From an uncultured Bacteroidota bacterium (lineage in GTDB: Bacteria; Bacteroidota; Bacteroidia; Chitinophagales; Chitinophagaceae): a DNA stretch of 36,797 nucleotides. A model generated the notes under the pieces. That model had not been told where the DNA came from. It was given only the letters and a program-made list of their open reading frames with translations, and ran no database searches. Location of the stretch: NCBI GenBank assembly GCA_903905065.1, contig CAIVEW010000109.1:1-36797 (forward strand), given 5' to 3'. The stretch's first letter is position 1; every line of letters starts with the position of its first letter. Positions 16,050 through 25,159 of this stretch are shown in pieces. Made by a program: the position numbers and the translations under genes.

Positions 16050-18206
16050 ATGAAAAGTAAAGTAGGTAAATATTTTTTTTATTTTAAACGGTTTATTAAA
16101 AGTGACAATAAGAAAAAGGTAGCCAACGAACTCGCAAGAGAAATAAAGAGAAAAGGGGTTATTATTGGAACTAAAAGTTTGCTGCACAAAAAGGCGTTCG
16201 GCAACATTACTGATTTCGACGACGAGTCAAATCTCACACTCGACCTTTCCATCCGGAATTATAACAAAAAAGTAAAAATAACCTTACCAGCTGTAACGGA
16301 TCCGGTTGTATCCATCATTATTCCGATGTACAACCAGGTGGAATACACTTATAATTGCATCTGCTCTATAAGTAGCAATTGCTCTTTTGATAGTTATGAG
16401 GTAATTGTTGCAGACGATAATTCCACAGAAAGTATCACATCACTTCGCGAAAATTTCGAGAACCTCGTTGTTATCAGGAATGAAGTAAACCTGGGATTCT
16501 TGAAAAATTGTAATAACGCAGCTTCAAAAGCGAAGGGCAAATACCTTGTTTTTCTCAACAACGATACCCAGGTACAAAAAAACTGGTTGGAAGAACTGTT
16601 GGCTTGTTTTGATGAGTTTGATAAGGTTGGGCTGGTAGGGTCCAAACTTCTTTATGAAAATGGCCGTTTGCAAGAGGCTGGCGGTATTATCTGGCAAGAT
16701 GGAAGCGGGTGGAATTATGGAAATGATGATAATCCAAAAAGGCCGGAATACAATTATGTAAAAGAAGTAGATTACGTATCAGGGGCTTCGATAATGATTA
16801 AGAGTGATTTATGGAAAAAACTGAAAGGGTTTGACGAGCAATTTGCGCCGGCGTATTACGAAGACACCGATCTATGTTTCCAGGTGAGGCACGAGGGGTA
16901 TAAGGTGCTTTATCAACCGTTTTCTATGGTCGTCCATTTTGAAGGGGTTACTCATGGCACTGATGTAAACAAAGGAGTGAAAAAATACCAGGTCGTAAAC
17001 CAAAAGAAATTCGTGGACAAGTGGCAAGAGGTTTTACAACGCAAATCTCGAAATGGGGTAAACGTTTTTTCAGAACGAGACCGGACCACAGGTAAAAAAC
17101 ATATTTTGGTTATTGATCATTACTTGCCGCAGGTAGACAAAGATGCCGGATCCAGGTGTATCAGTAATTTCATTGATGCGATGCTGGCGCTCGGTTATTA
17201 TGTTAAGTTCCTGGGTGAGAATCAGAATGTACCGAAACCTTACGTGAAATCACAGCAGGAAAAAGGAGTCGAAGTATTATATGGTAAGGCATTCAATTTT
17301 GACGAGGAGAGATGGAAAGAATATCTTGAAAAAAGCATTAACGACTTTGATGCTGTCTTACTGAGTAGGGCGTCGGTGTGTTTACCTATCCTCAAATTTA
17401 TTAGAAGTATCAGTTATTCAGGGAAAATAATTTATTTCGGACATGACCTCGGGTATCTTAGGATGGAGCAGGAAGCGGCTGAAAATAAGGATGCGGCGCT
17501 GTTTAAAAAAGCCGAGAAAATAAAGGCCGCTGAAGATTTTATGTATGCGCATGCAGATAACTCGCTGGTGTTGAGTTATGATGAGCTGGCTTATCTCAAA
17601 AAATACATTACCAGGCCTCTTCGTTATGTCCCCGGTTATTTTTTCGAAGTTTCAAACGATGGGCCAAAATTTGAAGAACGGCACGGGCTATTGTTTGTAG
17701 GCGGCTTCAATCACCCGCCAAACAGCGATGCAATGAAGTTTTTTCTCGAGGAGGTCTACCCTCAATTGTCAATACACAATATTGGGTTGACAATTGTCGG
17801 TTCGCTGGTACCCCTTTTTATATTTAAATATAAGGAACGTTTCAAAGGCGTAAACATATTATCTGACATATCGGTATCAGAACTAGATGGTCTTTATAAC
17901 CAGTCAAGGCTTGCAATTGCGCCCTTGTTATCTGGCGCGGGCGTTAAAGGTAAAGTAATAGAGGCGATGGCAAAAGGCGTACCGGTAGTGGGCACGAGTA
18001 CAGCCTTCGAAGGCATGCCGAAAAATGATGATTTTGTGTACAAAGGTGTAAATTCAGCTTCCGATATGATAGCCGAGATATTACGCATATACGCAGACAA
18101 AATCACCTGGGAAAAGCTATCTGCCTTCGGAAAGGCTTACGTAAAAGAAAATTTCAATAAAGAAAACATGAAGTCAGTTTTCAAAGAAATCGTTGGGGGC
18201 AATTAA
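16050..18206 (+). CDS. Fused GT2-GT4 glycosyltransferase
   Basis: This is a 718-residue protein with two catalytic modules. Residues about 85-330 form a GT2 (GT-A fold) domain: VSIIIPMYNQVEYTYNCI, a VADDNST nucleotide site, FLNNDTQ in place of the usual DxD, and the acceptor-side ED motif in YYEDTDLC. Residues about 350-715 form a GT4-like (GT-B) domain beginning KHILVIDHYLPQVDKDAGSR, with GLLFVGGFNHPPNSDAM and the C-terminal IAPLLSGAGVKGKVIEAMAKGVPVVGT donor site. No membrane segments are seen. Such fusions add two consecutive sugars to a surface glycan. It diverges from the sugar transferase gene. The region looks AT-richer than its neighbours by eye, as often in glycan loci. Confidence 0.88.
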   Translation: MKSKVGKYFFYFKRFIKSDNKKKVANELAREIKRKGVIIGTKSLLHKKAFGNITDFDDESNLTLDLSIRNYNKKVKITLPAVTDPVVSIIIPMYNQVEYTYNCICSISSNCSFDSYEVIVADDNSTESITSLRENFENLVVIRNEVNLGFLKNCNNAASKAKGKYLVFLNNDTQVQKNWLEELLACFDEFDKVGLVGSKLLYENGRLQEAGGIIWQDGSGWNYGNDDNPKRPEYNYVKEVDYVSGASIMIKSDLWKKLKGFDEQFAPAYYEDTDLCFQVRHEGYKVLYQPFSMVVHFEGVTHGTDVNKGVKKYQVVNQKKFVDKWQEVLQRKSRNGVNVFSERDRTTGKKHILVIDHYLPQVDKDAGSRCISNFIDAMLALGYYVKFLGENQNVPKPYVKSQQEKGVEVLYGKAFNFDEERWKEYLEKSINDFDAVLLSRASVCLPILKFIRSISYSGKIIYFGHDLGYLRMEQEAAENKDAALFKKAEKIKAAEDFMYAHADNSLVLSYDELAYLKKYITRPLRYVPGYFFEVSNDGPKFEERHGLLFVGGFNHPPNSDAMKFFLEEVYPQLSIHNIGLTIVGSLVPLFIFKYKERFKGVNILSDISVSELDGLYNQSRLAIAPLLSGAGVKGKVIEAMAKGVPVVGTSTAFEGMPKNDDFVYKGVNSASDMIAEILRIYADKITWEKLSAFGKAYVKENFNKENMKSVFKEIVGGN

Positions 18207-18293
18207 TACAGAGGCAACATTGTCGGGGAATTTCCATTAAAAAATGCGTTTTCAAAGCAAATATTTCCCATCAAGGGGAGAGATTGCATCAGC

Positions 18294-18782
18294 CTACTTA
18301 GCCAACTCCTTTATTTTCGCAAATATTTCCGCCTCGCCACCTTCTTCATAGCCGGTATGTGTGAAAGCAACCTTGCCGTTCTTATCAATGATCATAGTGT
18401 ATGGAACATTCTGAAAGCTAAGTGAGCGCTTAAGGTCGGAATTGGCGTCTATATAAAAGGGAAAGTTCCACCCCTGCGATATGGCATATGTGCGTACCAG
18501 GCCTTCGGAGCGGGTTTCATCTATAGATATGGTCTCGTAGTTGAAGTCCGCTTGCTTTTTCCAATCAGGTAATGCCCGTGTAATATTCTTTATTTCTTTC
18601 TTGCACGGTACACACCATGTGGCCCAGAAACTGATCAGGGTGACTTTGCCTTTTTCAACTGTTTGGTCGAACGAGATCTTCTTACCGGAGTTAACATCCT
18701 TGATCTGGGTATTAGGAAGCCCTTGAGCATTCGCGGAAGCCGCAACAAAAACACATACAATGGCCAAAACAATTTTTTTCAT
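18294..18782 (-). CDS. Secreted TlpA-like thioredoxin
   Basis: This is a 162-residue protein with a cleavable signal peptide (MKKIVLAIVCVFVAASANAQ) and a thioredoxin-fold domain. The active site is WCVPC (C57, C60), preceded by VTLISFWAT; the cis-proline segment is NVPYTMIIDKNG. It should act in the periplasm as a disulphide reductase or isomerase. The gene diverges from the DUF6029 outer-membrane protein gene, with only 93 bp between the starts, so a shared regulatory region is likely. The cysteine-poor partner makes a direct substrate relation uncertain. Confidence 0.9.
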   Translation of the reverse strand: MKKIVLAIVCVFVAASANAQGLPNTQIKDVNSGKKISFDQTVEKGKVTLISFWATWCVPCKKEIKNITRALPDWKKQADFNYETISIDETRSEGLVRTYAISQGWNFPFYIDANSDLKRSLSFQNVPYTMIIDKNGKVAFTHTGYEEGGEAEIFAKIKELAK

Positions 18783-18875
18783 AACTACTTGCTTTTAACA
18801 ATAATAAGCTAAAACTTTGCCGGAATTGAATAAAGGAGCTAATTTCGGAAAAACTTTAACAATATACACACCTAA

Positions 18876-20528
18876 ATGAAAAAAACGGCATTTTTATTTT
18901 TACTGGTCTGCCTCTCCGGCAAGTTATTGGCCCAGGGTACTTTTTCGGGAGACCTGATGATGAACTTGAATTTTTTTCAGCGTGATACCAACATTAAGGC
19001 TTCTGGCAATCCATTATATGACAATGCGCTTAGCGGCAGCGAAGGCTGGCTCGACCTCCGGTATAATACTAACGGCTTCACATTTTTTGTGCGTGCCGAC
19101 GCGTTTAATAATTCCAATCTGAAAAACCCGGTGGCGCCAAGCACAGATTTTGGGCTTGGAGCATGGAGTGTTACCAAAGATATGAACGATCTTACCATTA
19201 CCGTGGGTTCCATCTACGACCAGTTGGGCAGTGGTATACTTTTCCGCTCATATGAAGACCGTGGGCTGCTTATCGATAATGCGTTGATGGGGATCGAACT
19301 AAAATATAAGCTCACCAGTAATATCATGCTCAAAGGGTTTACCGGCCAGGAGAAAAACAATACCCAGGTAAACAATGTGCGTTATAACCCGGTGATAAAA
19401 GGCTTTAACGCAGAAGGAGACTTTAATGTGGGAAAAGTCCACCTTATTCCAGGTGTTGGTGTTCTCAACCGGACTATCGATGCAACATCAATGGCCGCTA
19501 TTGTTAACACCATTGATGCGCAGGACACGAACCACAGATTTTACCCCAGGTACAATATGTATGCGTTCAGTGTTTATAACACCCTTACCTACAAAAATTT
19601 TTCATGGTACGTAGAGGGTTGTTATAAAACCCACGAGGCTATTAGTGTACCTGGGTATGATGTGCCGAATGCAACATCTCTAGATTCCGCGCAATCATCT
19701 GTGCTCATAGATAAGCCGGGTAACGTAGAATATACTTCTATCAGTTATGGCCGGAAAGGGATCGCTTTGAACGTTAATGCCAAGCGCACACAGGACTTCG
19801 TGATGCGCACTTCACCGAACGAAACAATACTCAACGGTATGCTCAACTGGCAGCCCGTGGTAGCTGTGCTGAGACCCGAGCGCCTGATGGCGCGTTATAC
19901 GCCAGCGTCTCAGGATATTTCGGAAATGGCTGCCACGGCAAATCTGGCGCTTTCTCCAAACGATGTTACCAGTTTTAACCTGACCTATACGAACATCAAT
20001 ACATTAGATGATAAAAAATTATATCGTGAGGCCTATGTTGATGGTTTCTACCAGGGCATTAAAAACTGGATATTCCAGGGTGGGGTCCAGTATATGGAAT
20101 ACAATATAGTTGCCTACCAGTCTGAAGGAGCGGCAGACCATCCTATTGTTTATGCGCTCACGCCATTCGCTGATATTACTTATCGGTTCACCGAGAAAAG
20201 ATCCTTGAGGCTGGAAATGCAATATATGGCTACAAAAGAAGATTATGGTTCATGGGCCTTCGTTTTGCTGGAATATGACGTTGCTCCTAAATGGGCCATC
20301 TCTGCTTCTGATATGTATAACGTAACCCCTAACCCTAACGACGATAACCACAACTATAAAAATCCGGGCAATCACTATTACAATATCTTCACGTCGTACA
20401 CGAAAGGCCCCCACAGGTTCTCGCTGGCTTATGTAAAGCAAGTGGACGGTATCAACTGTTCGGGTGGTGTGTGCCGTTATGAGCCGGCTTTTAGCGGCGT
20501 AAAGGCAACCCTCACGTCGAGTTTCTAG
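18876..20528 (+). CDS. DUF6029-like outer-membrane beta-barrel protein
   Basis: This is a 550-residue protein with signal peptide MKKTAFLFLLVCLSGKLLAQ. The mature part opens GTFSGDLMMNLNFFQRD and consists of alternating amphipathic strands, ending in a terminal phenylalanine (VKATLTSSF), as expected for a Bam-assembled barrel. The layout (GYLDLRYNTNGFTF-like strand, then LTITVGSIYDQLGSGILFRSYEDRGL) is typical of what is annotated DUF6029 in Bacteroidota. No plug or TonB box is visible, so it is unlikely to be a TonB receptor. Its function is unknown; the family tends to be found near thioredoxin-like genes, as here (recalled from general knowledge). Confidence 0.75.
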   Translation: MKKTAFLFLLVCLSGKLLAQGTFSGDLMMNLNFFQRDTNIKASGNPLYDNALSGSEGWLDLRYNTNGFTFFVRADAFNNSNLKNPVAPSTDFGLGAWSVTKDMNDLTITVGSIYDQLGSGILFRSYEDRGLLIDNALMGIELKYKLTSNIMLKGFTGQEKNNTQVNNVRYNPVIKGFNAEGDFNVGKVHLIPGVGVLNRTIDATSMAAIVNTIDAQDTNHRFYPRYNMYAFSVYNTLTYKNFSWYVEGCYKTHEAISVPGYDVPNATSLDSAQSSVLIDKPGNVEYTSISYGRKGIALNVNAKRTQDFVMRTSPNETILNGMLNWQPVVAVLRPERLMARYTPASQDISEMAATANLALSPNDVTSFNLTYTNINTLDDKKLYREAYVDGFYQGIKNWIFQGGVQYMEYNIVAYQSEGAADHPIVYALTPFADITYRFTEKRSLRLEMQYMATKEDYGSWAFVLLEYDVAPKWAISASDMYNVTPNPNDDNHNYKNPGNHYYNIFTSYTKGPHRFSLAYVKQVDGINCSGGVCRYEPAFSGVKATLTSSF

Positions 20529-20607
20529 CGTTACGCTGCAGGGTGATTAATCGGGTGATTTCAATTTGAAAAAGATGCGTGATATTTGATCGATTATTCT
20601 ATTTCAC

Positions 20608-22554
20608 ATGCCTCGTTTTTCCGCCACTATCATTGTCCGCTGCCTGCTTTTTTTGCTGGTAGGTATAGTGATGCAGTACACGGCGACGGCGCAGAGGAAA
20701 ACACTCAATTCCAGTTTCATAACCGAGAAGATCACCCTGGATGGTGATCTCTCAGAGCCGGCATGGCAGCATGCTGACAAGGCTACGGGTTTCGTACAGC
20801 ATGATCCTTATCCGGGCCAGCCTTCTACCAAGCGCACAGAAATAAGCATACTTTACGATAACGAAGCTGTTTATGTTGGCGCTACGATGTATGACGAACA
20901 TCCCGACAGCATACTCAAGCAGCTTTCTCCGCGCGACGTTTTTGACAACAATAATGACATTTTCGGAGTATTCTTCGATACGTATTCTGATAATCAAAAT
21001 GGCTTTTTCTTCATTGTTACTGCAGCGGGTGTACAGGCCGATGCCAAGCAGAAGTTTGATAACAGCGACCTGAGCTGGAACGCAGCATGGTTCTCTAAGG
21101 TGACAATAAATAAAAAGGGGTGGTGCGTGGAAATGAAAATTCCTTATTCCGCCATACGTTTTCCGAAAACGGATATTCAGAAATGGGGTGTCAACTTTGT
21201 ACGCGTTATCCGTCGTTGCAGGGAGCAGTCTTTCTGGAACCCGGTGCTGCCCACGCAATCCAACTTTGTTAACCAGGCAGGTACGCTCACTGGTATCCAC
21301 GATATCGTTTCGCCAGTCAGGCTGCAATTGCTCCCTTACCTGTCGGCTTATGCCGAGAACTATGCTGGCGTTAATGCCCACACTATTGATGGGGGCCTGG
21401 ACATAAAATATGGGATAAACGATGCATTTACGCTGGATATGACCCTTGTGCCCGACTTCGGCCAGACCCTGTATGATCCCCGTGTGCTCAACCTTTCACC
21501 CATTGAAGTGCGCTACAATGATCTCCGGTATTTTTTCCTGGAAGGGTTCGACCTTTTTAATAAAGACGACCTTTTTTATTCGCGCAGGGTAGGGGGCACA
21601 CCCGTTAATTTCAATGTTCCATCCACTGCACTTGGTGCAAATGACTCCATTATCTCCAACCCGCAGACATCTAGGATATATAACGCCACGAAGATATCCG
21701 GACGCACAAGTGGCAACCTGGGCATAGGGGTTTTCAATGCCGTTACCGCTCCACAGGATGCCACCATAAAAAACATGATCACGGGCGCCCAGCACGAAAT
21801 ACAAACAGCACCCATCACCAATTACAACGAGATCGTATTGGATCAGGCTTTTAAGAACAGCTCTTACATCAGTTTTGTGAATACCAATGTAACCCGCAAC
21901 GATACGACCCACAATGCCGATGCCAGCGCTATCCTCTTCCGCCTGGCAGATAAGAGCAACAAATACGCTACCGATGGCTCTCTCGATGTGAGCCAGCTAT
22001 TCTACAACCACAACACAGACGTAGGCTACCGCTACTACCTTGATGCCGGTAAGGTAAGTGGTAACTATACCTGGCTGGTCAGTACCCGCTCAGTGAGCGA
22101 CCACTTCAACCCCAACGATATGGGCTACCTCGACCGCAACAACATTATTTATTACAACATAGATCAGTACTACAACATCTACAAGCCTTTTTGGAACTTT
22201 ATCAACATGAATAACCACATTAATATCTATTACAACCGGGTTTTCAATCCAGCAGTTTTCCAGAGCTATGGGTTCGACGGATCGCACAATGTTACGCTGA
22301 AGAACTACCTCACGTTGGGCGTCTACTGGGCGGCACAGCCAGAGAAGTCATACGACTACCTTGAGCCGCGTGCGGCTGGCCGGGATTACGTGTACCCAAC
22401 CACCTACATGGGGGCGGTTTCTTTTCGTCCGACTACCGCAAGAAGTTCGCGCTCGATGGAGAGAGCAATTATCGTACGTTTGGCACTTCGGGGCGCAAAA
22501 CTTTTTACTGGTCGCTCACACCCCACTATCGTTTCAACGATAAGTTCTCCATGA
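20608..22554 (+). CDS. DUF5916 carbohydrate-binding outer-membrane protein, 5' part (frameshifted)
   Basis: This frame encodes 648 residues, of which the first 602 are authentic. A signal peptide (ends ATAQ) is followed by a CBM9-like domain (ITLDGDLSEPAWQHADKATGFVQ; about 40-225) and then the start of the DUF5916 beta-barrel (DIVSPVRLQLLPYLSAYAENY, DIKYGINDAFTLDMTLVPDFGQ, RYFFLEG). After position 22413 the frame switches to unrelated residues and stops. Adding one G to the G5 run at 22410-22414 would join it to the frame ending at 23042, giving an 811-residue protein of the usual family size. Members are thought to be outer-membrane proteins, sometimes called hydrolases because of the CBM9-like domain; no catalytic role is established. 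Confidence 0.85.
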   Translation: MPRFSATIIVRCLLFLLVGIVMQYTATAQRKTLNSSFITEKITLDGDLSEPAWQHADKATGFVQHDPYPGQPSTKRTEISILYDNEAVYVGATMYDEHPDSILKQLSPRDVFDNNNDIFGVFFDTYSDNQNGFFFIVTAAGVQADAKQKFDNSDLSWNAAWFSKVTINKKGWCVEMKIPYSAIRFPKTDIQKWGVNFVRVIRRCREQSFWNPVLPTQSNFVNQAGTLTGIHDIVSPVRLQLLPYLSAYAENYAGVNAHTIDGGLDIKYGINDAFTLDMTLVPDFGQTLYDPRVLNLSPIEVRYNDLRYFFLEGFDLFNKDDLFYSRRVGGTPVNFNVPSTALGANDSIISNPQTSRIYNATKISGRTSGNLGIGVFNAVTAPQDATIKNMITGAQHEIQTAPITNYNEIVLDQAFKNSSYISFVNTNVTRNDTTHNADASAILFRLADKSNKYATDGSLDVSQLFYNHNTDVGYRYYLDAGKVSGNYTWLVSTRSVSDHFNPNDMGYLDRNNIIYYNIDQYYNIYKPFWNFINMNNHINIYYNRVFNPAVFQSYGFDGSHNVTLKNYLTLGVYWAAQPEKSYDYLEPRAAGRDYVYPTTYMGAVSFRPTTARSSRSMERAIIVRLALRGAKLFTGRSHPTIVSTISSP

Positions 22555-23042
22555 TCTACAGCTTCGCCTATACCAACCAAAAGAATGATGTCGGTTATGT
22601 AGACAATGTGAACGACTCCATATACTTCGGTACAAGAAACATTAACACGCTCACCAATACGCTAACTGCGTCCTATATCTTTACCAATGTGATGTCGCTG
22701 TCGCTCAATGAGCGTCACTATTGGTCACAGGCCAATTATTCCAGCTACAATTTTTTGAACAACGATGGCTCGCTTGCCGCTACTCCTTACAACACAAATC
22801 ACGACATTAACTACAACTCGTTCAACGTCTACCTCAGTTTCGCCTGGCAGTTCCGCCCTGGCAGCGAGATGGACATTGTATATCAAAACGCCATTTACAC
22901 CAGCGGCGCCAACATTATCAACGACTATTCGGGCGATCTAAACTATGTGTTCCAGTCACCCCAGAGCAACAGCCTTTCTGTGAAGGTTGTTTACTACCTC
23001 GATTACCTGGATATTAGGAAGGCATTCCGGAAGAATGGGTGA
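22416..23042 (+). pseudogene. DUF5916 protein, 3' part in the shifted frame
   Basis: Read from 22416 this frame continues the DUF5916 barrel without a stop (GFFSSDYRKKFALDGESNYR, FYWSLTPHYRF, then MIYSFAYTNQKNDVGYV from 22551) and ends SVKVVYYLDYLDIRKAF..., the usual C-terminal strand of the family. There is no convincing separate start; an ATG at 22551 falls mid-strand. It is the missing part of the preceding gene, separated by one lost base in a homopolymer, through either a sequencing error or a real frameshift. Confidence 0.85.
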
Positions 23043-23120
23043 TCTGTTGATGCCCGACAATCAGACGCGATACCTGACCGCTCTCTTATCAGCTTATCCT
23101 ATTATCTTTACGGTCGAAAA

Positions 23121-24209
23121 ATGCCACCCAAAAGAATAATCTGCACCGTTACCAACGATCTCAACTACGATCAGCGCATGATACGCATCTGTACCTCGCT
23201 GGCTACCGCGGGTTATGATGTAACACTTGTGGGCTTTAAAAAAAAGAAAAGTAAGCCATTGGTTCAACGTCCGTTCAAACAGGTGCGTTTGCCGATCATC
23301 GTGGAAAAAGGGAAGCTGATGTATTTTCATTACTGGCTTAATCTTTTCATTTTTTTGTTGTTTCGCAAGGCTGACATTCTGTGCGCTATTGATCTGGACA
23401 CCATTTTACCGGTTTATTATGCGTCCAAAATTCGCGTAAGAAAACGGGTATATGATGCCCACGAGATATTTACCGATCTGAAAGAAGTTATCTCCCGCCC
23501 TGCGGTTCATAAAATGTGGCAGGCGATCGGCAAGCACACGGTGCCGCATTTTCCGGTTGGTTATACTATTGGAGACTGCTATGCAGATGAGTTTAAGAAG
23601 CGGTATGGGGTCAGTTACGGTGTAGTGCGGAATGCTACGATCCTTAAACCTGTTGAGATACCCGAAAAGAAGGAACGTTTTATCCTTTACCAGGGTTGGG
23701 TGAACGTGGGGCGGTGCTTTGAACAGCTCATACCGGCCATGCAATACGTGGATGAGCAGCTTATAGTGTGTGGTGAGGGCAACTTTTATGCGGAAGCTAA
23801 GTCCCTGGCCGAACAATATGGCGTGACCGACAAAGTGGTATTCAAAGGCTATGTACCGCCTGCTGAACTGACTTATTACACGATACGTGCTTACATAGGT
23901 ATTACCCTGTTTGAAGACACCAGCCTCAGCAACCGGCTTTCGCTCGCCAACCGTTTCTTTGACTATATGCACTATGGGGTGCCGCAGTTGTGCATAAAGT
24001 ATCCAGAGTATGAGCGGATCAATGAGCAATACGAAGTTGCTGACCTTATTGCCAGTCCTACACCAGAAACCATAGCAGCCGAGCTGAATAAGATGCTGAA
24101 TGATGAAAGTTACTACCAGCGGCTGCAACAAAACTGCTTACTTGGCCGAGAGAAGTATTGCTGGCAGGAAGAAGAGAAAAAATTATTGGACATTTATAAA
24201 CAATTATAG
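23121..24209 (+). CDS. GT4-like glycosyltransferase
   Basis: This is a 362-residue GT-B type enzyme. The N-terminal half begins RIICTVTNDLNYDQRMIRICTSLATAGYDVTLVGF, with DTILPVYYAS and VYDAHEIF (the usual DAHE acceptor-side segment). The C-terminal half has LYQGWVNVGRCFEQL, IVCGEG, VVFKGYVPPAEL and FFDYMHYGVPQL, the donor-binding region of GT4, although the second E of the E-x7-E motif is not obvious. It is cytoplasmic, possibly membrane-associated. The stop is 9 bp from the next glycosyltransferase start, so the two form an operon for one surface glycan. Sugar specificity cannot be read from the sequence. Confidence 0.85.
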   Translation: MPPKRIICTVTNDLNYDQRMIRICTSLATAGYDVTLVGFKKKKSKPLVQRPFKQVRLPIIVEKGKLMYFHYWLNLFIFLLFRKADILCAIDLDTILPVYYASKIRVRKRVYDAHEIFTDLKEVISRPAVHKMWQAIGKHTVPHFPVGYTIGDCYADEFKKRYGVSYGVVRNATILKPVEIPEKKERFILYQGWVNVGRCFEQLIPAMQYVDEQLIVCGEGNFYAEAKSLAEQYGVTDKVVFKGYVPPAELTYYTIRAYIGITLFEDTSLSNRLSLANRFFDYMHYGVPQLCIKYPEYERINEQYEVADLIASPTPETIAAELNKMLNDESYYQRLQQNCLLGREKYCWQEEEKKLLDIYKQL

Positions 24210-24218
24210 TCCGGATCG

Positions 24219-25001
24219 ATGAACGAGCCAGTTCGAAATAATGGAATAAAATTCAGTGTCATCATCCCGGTCTATAACGGTGCGGAGACAATAGAGCGCG
24301 CAATAGACTCGGTACTGGCGCAGTCATACCCGGCAATTGAAATAATTGTGGTGGATGATGCCAGTAGCGACAAGACGCATGAAATAGTACAGGACAAGTA
24401 TGCGGGTAATATTCAGTTCATTCAAAAGATCGTGAACCAGGGCAGCTCTGCTGCCCGTAACAAAGGCATGGACGTTGCCAGTGGCAACTATATCGCATTC
24501 CTCGATGCAGATGATGCCTGGCACCCCGACAAACTGATGCTCATGAATACCATCCTGCTATCCAAGCCGGATATAACTCTATTCTTCCATCCCTATACGC
24601 AGGACAATATTATGGACAAGAAATTGCCTGAGGACATTGTGGTGTACAAATTCCCTTTTGTAAAGCTGCTGCCCAGTAATCCCATTGCCACGTCCTGTGT
24701 TGTTATCAGGAACAAGCCTGCCTTCCGTTTTGAGTCTACCATGCGCTACATGGAAGACCTGGACCTGTGCATGCAGGTAGGTTACAAGCACAAAATCTAC
24801 ATGATCAATATCCCGCTCACGCAGATATTCCGGCCTTTTACATCGCAGGGGGGTATCAGCGGTAACAAATGGAAAATGCGCCTGGGCGAAATGCGGGCTT
24901 ATCGTCGGCTGGTGAAGTTGAATCCGCTGTTTTTACCATTGCTGCCTTTCTTGTTTATCACCAGCATCGGCAAGCATATTGTGAAGAAATTTCAGAAGTA
25001 A
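24219..25001 (+). CDS. GT2 family glycosyltransferase
   Basis: This is a 260-residue GT-A enzyme. Motifs are FSVIIPVYNGAETIERAIDSVLAQ at the start, VVDDASSD (D46, D47) for nucleotide binding and FLDADDAWHPDK with the metal-binding DAD (96-98). It ends with a hydrophobic helix (LFLPLLPFLFITSIG) that may attach it to the membrane. It uses a nucleotide sugar to extend a lipid-linked or polysaccharide acceptor. It is cotranscribed with the preceding GT4-like gene (9-bp gap). At 260 residues it is compact for GT2 but complete. Confidence 0.88.
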   Translation: MNEPVRNNGIKFSVIIPVYNGAETIERAIDSVLAQSYPAIEIIVVDDASSDKTHEIVQDKYAGNIQFIQKIVNQGSSAARNKGMDVASGNYIAFLDADDAWHPDKLMLMNTILLSKPDITLFFHPYTQDNIMDKKLPEDIVVYKFPFVKLLPSNPIATSCVVIRNKPAFRFESTMRYMEDLDLCMQVGYKHKIYMINIPLTQIFRPFTSQGGISGNKWKMRLGEMRAYRRLVKLNPLFLPLLPFLFITSIGKHIVKKFQK

Positions 25002-25056
25002 TAGGGCTTGAGATGTCAAACTCCCGCATAGCAGGTGTCTCGCAAAAAATATTTCT

Positions 25057-25116
25057 CGCAAAGCCGCAAAGGCGCAGCTCTCTTATTTTGTTTTGAAGAC
25101 CGCAAAGCGCGAACGC
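25057..25116. repeat. Degenerate CGCAAAG repeats
   Basis: Between the convergent glycosyltransferase and DUF763 genes, CGCAAAG-type heptamers occur at 25057, 25064 and 25101, with shortened versions beside them. The pattern resembles a short intergenic repeat common in Bacteroidota. It has no coding capacity. Confidence 0.45.
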
Positions 25117-25159
25117 ATTTGTTTATGCCCATTTTTTTAAACATTCAAATAGTAAAACA

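Noticed and set aside
20752-21381. 209-codon open frame on the minus strand
   Set aside because: Antisense to the CBM9-like part of the DUF5916 gene; composition is that of a shadow frame.
23406-24131. 241-codon open frame on the minus strand
   Set aside because: Antisense to the conserved GT4-like glycosyltransferase; it has no motif of its own.
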